Below, in pieces: positions 34,252 to 36,380 of a stretch of 36,380 bases of DNA. The notes under the pieces were generated by a model that was given only the letters and a program-made list of their open reading frames with translations, was not told where the DNA came from and did not search any database. The stretch is from assembly GCA_963599255.1 (NCBI GenBank), contig CAVBWS010000016.1, positions 1 to 36,380 on the forward strand, read 5' to 3'. How positions within the stretch are numbered: position 1 is the first letter of the stretch; each line of letters begins with the position of its first letter. Made by a program: the position numbers and the translations under genes. The DNA is from RGIG5612 sp963599255 (lineage in GTDB: Bacteria; Bacillota; Clostridia; Lachnospirales; Lachnospiraceae).

Positions 34252-34608
34252 ATGGACAGGAAGATAGTACTGATATTACTAACTGTAGTATTTATAGCGG
34301 CAGCAGCGACATCCCCGGAACTGGAGCTGATCGTAATGGCCGGAGAATCTCAAAACAATGCAGAAATATGTATTGAGGAGGATTCGTCAGATCATGAAAA
34401 TACTAAGGTAGATAATACTCAAGTTAAAAATAAATATGAAACAGAAGACTCTGCAGCCATGGCCGCGTTTCTGCCGGCTCAGGGTTTAACTCTTAATATA
34501 GACACGGGATTTTATTATGTTAATTTGCCGGCGGATATGAAGGCCGGCTGGATAAAAATCGGAAGTACATGGAATTATTTTGACACATCTGGGAGGATGC
34601 TTATCTAG
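34252..34608 (+). CDS. Short secreted protein with a single wall-binding repeat, possibly truncated
   Basis: A 118-residue reading frame between the hpf terminator and secA. It has a signal peptide (KIVLILLTVVFIAAAATS) and a short acidic linker. It then has only about one and a half choline-type repeats (TGFYYVNLPADMKAGWIKIG, then STWNYFDTSGRMLI) before a TAG. Other repeat proteins here carry roughly ten or more such units followed by a catalytic domain. After the TAG the frame stays open for 37 codons, but that stretch does not resemble repeats. The ribosome site is weak and I see no clear promoter. It may be a degraded remnant of a larger repeat protein or a true small surface protein. Confidence 0.55.
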   Translation: MDRKIVLILLTVVFIAAAATSPELELIVMAGESQNNAEICIEEDSSDHENTKVDNTQVKNKYETEDSAAMAAFLPAQGLTLNIDTGFYYVNLPADMKAGWIKIGSTWNYFDTSGRMLI

Positions 34609-34746
34609 AGGCTGATAAAACCAAATGCGCATGAACGCAAACTGCCACTTTACAACAGGAAATGTACTTGCTGCCTGGCATTTGCAGTATTTGCATTTGC
34701 GGGTGTAGGTGCGAAGATCTGACATGGAATTTTCAGCACATAACAG

Positions 34747-34775
34747 TTGCACATGCGTGTTTAATAAAATATAAT
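34747..34775 (+). promoter_or_regulatory. Promoter of secA
   Basis: TTGCAC (34747-34752), a 17-base spacer, then TATAAT (34770-34775), a near-consensus housekeeping promoter. It lies about 80 bases before the secA ATG, which has AGGAGG at 34847-34852. There is no GTTAC box in the spacer. Confidence 0.7.
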
Positions 34776-34857
34776 AAGCAAGATTGTGTACAGAGTTGAA
34801 AGGGATATCCTGCGCTCTGTATATATGGCGTTTACAATAAGCCAATAGGAGGCACAG

Positions 34858-36380
34858 ATGAGTTTTATAAATAAAATATTCGGAAATAGTTCTGCAAGGG
34901 AGATCAAGAGGATTCAGCCCTTAGTTGATAAAATTATTGCATTAAAACCACAGATGGAAGCGCTGACAGACGAGCAGCTGCAGCATAAGACCGTAGAATT
35001 CAAGGAACGACTGGCTAATGGCGAGACTCTGGATGACATTCTGGTTGATGCTTATGCAACTGTCAGAGAAGCTACAAGGCGTGTACTGGGAACAGAGCAT
35101 TATCCGGTACAGCTGATGGGCGGTATTATCCTTCATCAGGGACGTATCGCAGAAATGAAAACCGGTGAAGGTAAGACACAGACCTGTCTTCTTCCTGCAT
35201 ACTTAAATGCACTGACAGGTAAGGGCGTTCACATCGTAACCGTTAACGACTACCTGGCTAACCGTGATGCTGAGTGGATGGGTCAGGTACACAGGTTCTT
35301 AGGACTTACTGTAGGCTGCGTTCTTAATTCAATGGAAACAGGCGAGCGTCAGGCAGCATACAATTGTGACATCACATATATCACCAATAACGAGCTGGGA
35401 TTCGACTACTTAAGGGACAACATGGTTGTTCAGAAGGAAAAACAGGTACAGCGAGGTCTTGTATTTGCCATCGTCGATGAGGTGGACTCGGTGCTTATTG
35501 ATGAGGCCAGAACACCTCTTATTATCAGCGGTCAGTCAGCTAAATCCACTAAATTGTATGAATTAGCAGATATTCTGGCCAAACAGTTAGTTAAGGGTGA
35601 AGCCAAGGAATTATCCAAGATGGATGTAATCATGCATGAGGACATCGAAGAAACGGGTGATTTCGTTGTAAATGAAAAGGAAAAGATCGTTAACCTCACC
35701 GAAGAAGGTGTTAAAAAAGTTGAGGATTTCTTTAAGATTGAAAACCTTGCGGATCCGGAAAACCTTGAGATCCAGCACCACATTATACTGGCACTCAGGG
35801 CACATAATCTGATGTTTAGGGATCAGCAGTATGTTGTTAAGGATGATCAGATACTGATCGTTGATGAATTTACCGGACGTATCATGCCGGGCAGACGTTA
35901 TTCAGACGGATTGCATCAGGCTATTGAAGCTAAGGAACATGTTAAGGTTAAGAGAGAAAGTAAGACGCTGGCAACCATAACATTCCAGAATTTCTTCAAC
36001 AAATACCAGAAGAAGGCAGGTATGACAGGTACTGCCAAGACAGAAGAGAATGAGTTCCAGAACATTTACGGTATGGATGTTGTAGAAATCCCTACTAACC
36101 TTCCTGTTATCCGTAAGGACCTGGAGGATGCTGTATATAAGACCAAGAAGGAAAAATACAACGCAGTTGTTAATGAGATCGTAAAGGCACACGAAAAAGG
36201 ACAGCCGGTTCTTGTAGGCACAATCACGATCGAGACCTCAGAGCTGTTATCATCAATGCTTAAGAAGAGAGGCATCAAGCATAATGTACTTAATGCTAAG
36301 TATCACGAGCTTGAGGCTCAGATAGTTGCGGAAGCAGGACAGCACGGAGCTGTTACAATAGCAACCAACATGGCCGGCCG
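34858..36380 (+). CDS. secA: Preprotein translocase ATPase SecA, C-terminus outside the window
   Basis: Open from the ATG at 34858 to the window edge (507 codons). It begins MSFINKIFGNSSAREIKRIQ, the usual Firmicutes SecA start. Walker A is MKTGEGKTQT and the DEAD-type Walker B is VDEVDSVLIDEARTPLIISG. The preprotein-crosslinking domain follows, then DEFTGRIMPGRRYSDGLHQA and GMTGTAKTEE. SecA drives export of signal-peptide proteins through SecYEG, including all the secreted repeat proteins of this window. The visible part is intact. Its position after hpf is the conserved chromosomal order and marks the right edge of the accessory region. Confidence 0.98.
   Translation, partial: MSFINKIFGNSSAREIKRIQPLVDKIIALKPQMEALTDEQLQHKTVEFKERLANGETLDDILVDAYATVREATRRVLGTEHYPVQLMGGIILHQGRIAEMKTGEGKTQTCLLPAYLNALTGKGVHIVTVNDYLANRDAEWMGQVHRFLGLTVGCVLNSMETGERQAAYNCDITYITNNELGFDYLRDNMVVQKEKQVQRGLVFAIVDEVDSVLIDEARTPLIISGQSAKSTKLYELADILAKQLVKGEAKELSKMDVIMHEDIEETGDFVVNEKEKIVNLTEEGVKKVEDFFKIENLADPENLEIQHHIILALRAHNLMFRDQQYVVKDDQILIVDEFTGRIMPGRRYSDGLHQAIEAKEHVKVKRESKTLATITFQNFFNKYQKKAGMTGTAKTEENEFQNIYGMDVVEIPTNLPVIRKDLEDAVYKTKKEKYNAVVNEIVKAHEKGQPVLVGTITIETSELLSSMLKKRGIKHNVLNAKYHELEAQIVAEAGQHGAVTIATNMAG

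Noticed and set aside
34609..34857. Possible small RNA or hairpin between the short repeat protein and secA
   Set aside because: Only an imperfect stem with a bulge and no T run is visible; the secA promoter explains the conserved-looking part.
1..36380. tRNA, rRNA, insertion sequences and phage attachment sites
   Set aside because: I looked for cloverleaf-like segments, transposase motifs and terminal inverted repeats and saw none that I could support.

Overview
The window looks like a moderately AT-rich Gram-positive anaerobe of the Clostridia, most likely Lachnospiraceae. The reasons are the choline-binding-type wall repeats, acidic linkers ahead of the functional domains, the 'TGLTEGSHCSVCG' module common in that family, AGGAGG-type ribosome sites, and the Firmicutes order hpf then secA at the right end. 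This placement is inference from gene content; there is no rRNA marker.

Layout. Positions 1-3901 (minus strand) hold two secreted choline-type repeat proteins; the upstream one has a C-terminal CHAP/NlpC-like cysteine peptidase domain. A divergent promoter region (3902-4165) separates them from a plus-strand pair, a GT2 glycosyltransferase and a repeat protein with an NlpC/P60 domain, which ends at a strong hairpin (7873-7906). Two single-gene units follow (8135-9364 and 9673-10854). Each encodes a membrane-anchored NlpC/P60 peptidase on a Glu/Thr/Tyr-rich stalk made of 21-bp tandem repeats.

Positions 11162-31866 look like one long polysaccharide operon: glf, a DUF4422 protein, three GT2 enzymes, two LicD phosphotransferases, a Wzy-like polymerase, a Wzz-like protein with a degenerate kinase-like tail, a CDP-alditol cassette (IspD/TarI-like, zinc dehydrogenase, Rpe/AlsE-like epimerase), a Wzx flippase, a repeat-bearing L,D-transpeptidase, a Dlt-like aminoacylation cassette (adenylating ligase, carrier protein, MBOAT, SGNH-like protein) and a GtrB-like glycosyltransferase. 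A fourth stalked NlpC/P60 gene follows (31972-33411), then hpf, a very short repeat protein, and the start of secA.

How the genes fit together (inference): the operon would build a Galf-containing, phospho-alditol-decorated, aminoacylated surface glycan, that is, a teichoic-acid-like polymer exported by a Wzx/Wzy route. The flanking secreted proteins carry choline-type repeats that could bind it or a related wall polymer, with peptidoglycan hydrolase or transpeptidase domains to act on the wall. Five promoters, in front of the minus-strand repeat operon, three stalked peptidases and glf, share a GTTAC-like box exactly 9 bases before the -10 element. The hpf and secA promoters lack it. This suggests the glycan operon and several of the wall enzymes respond to one regulator.
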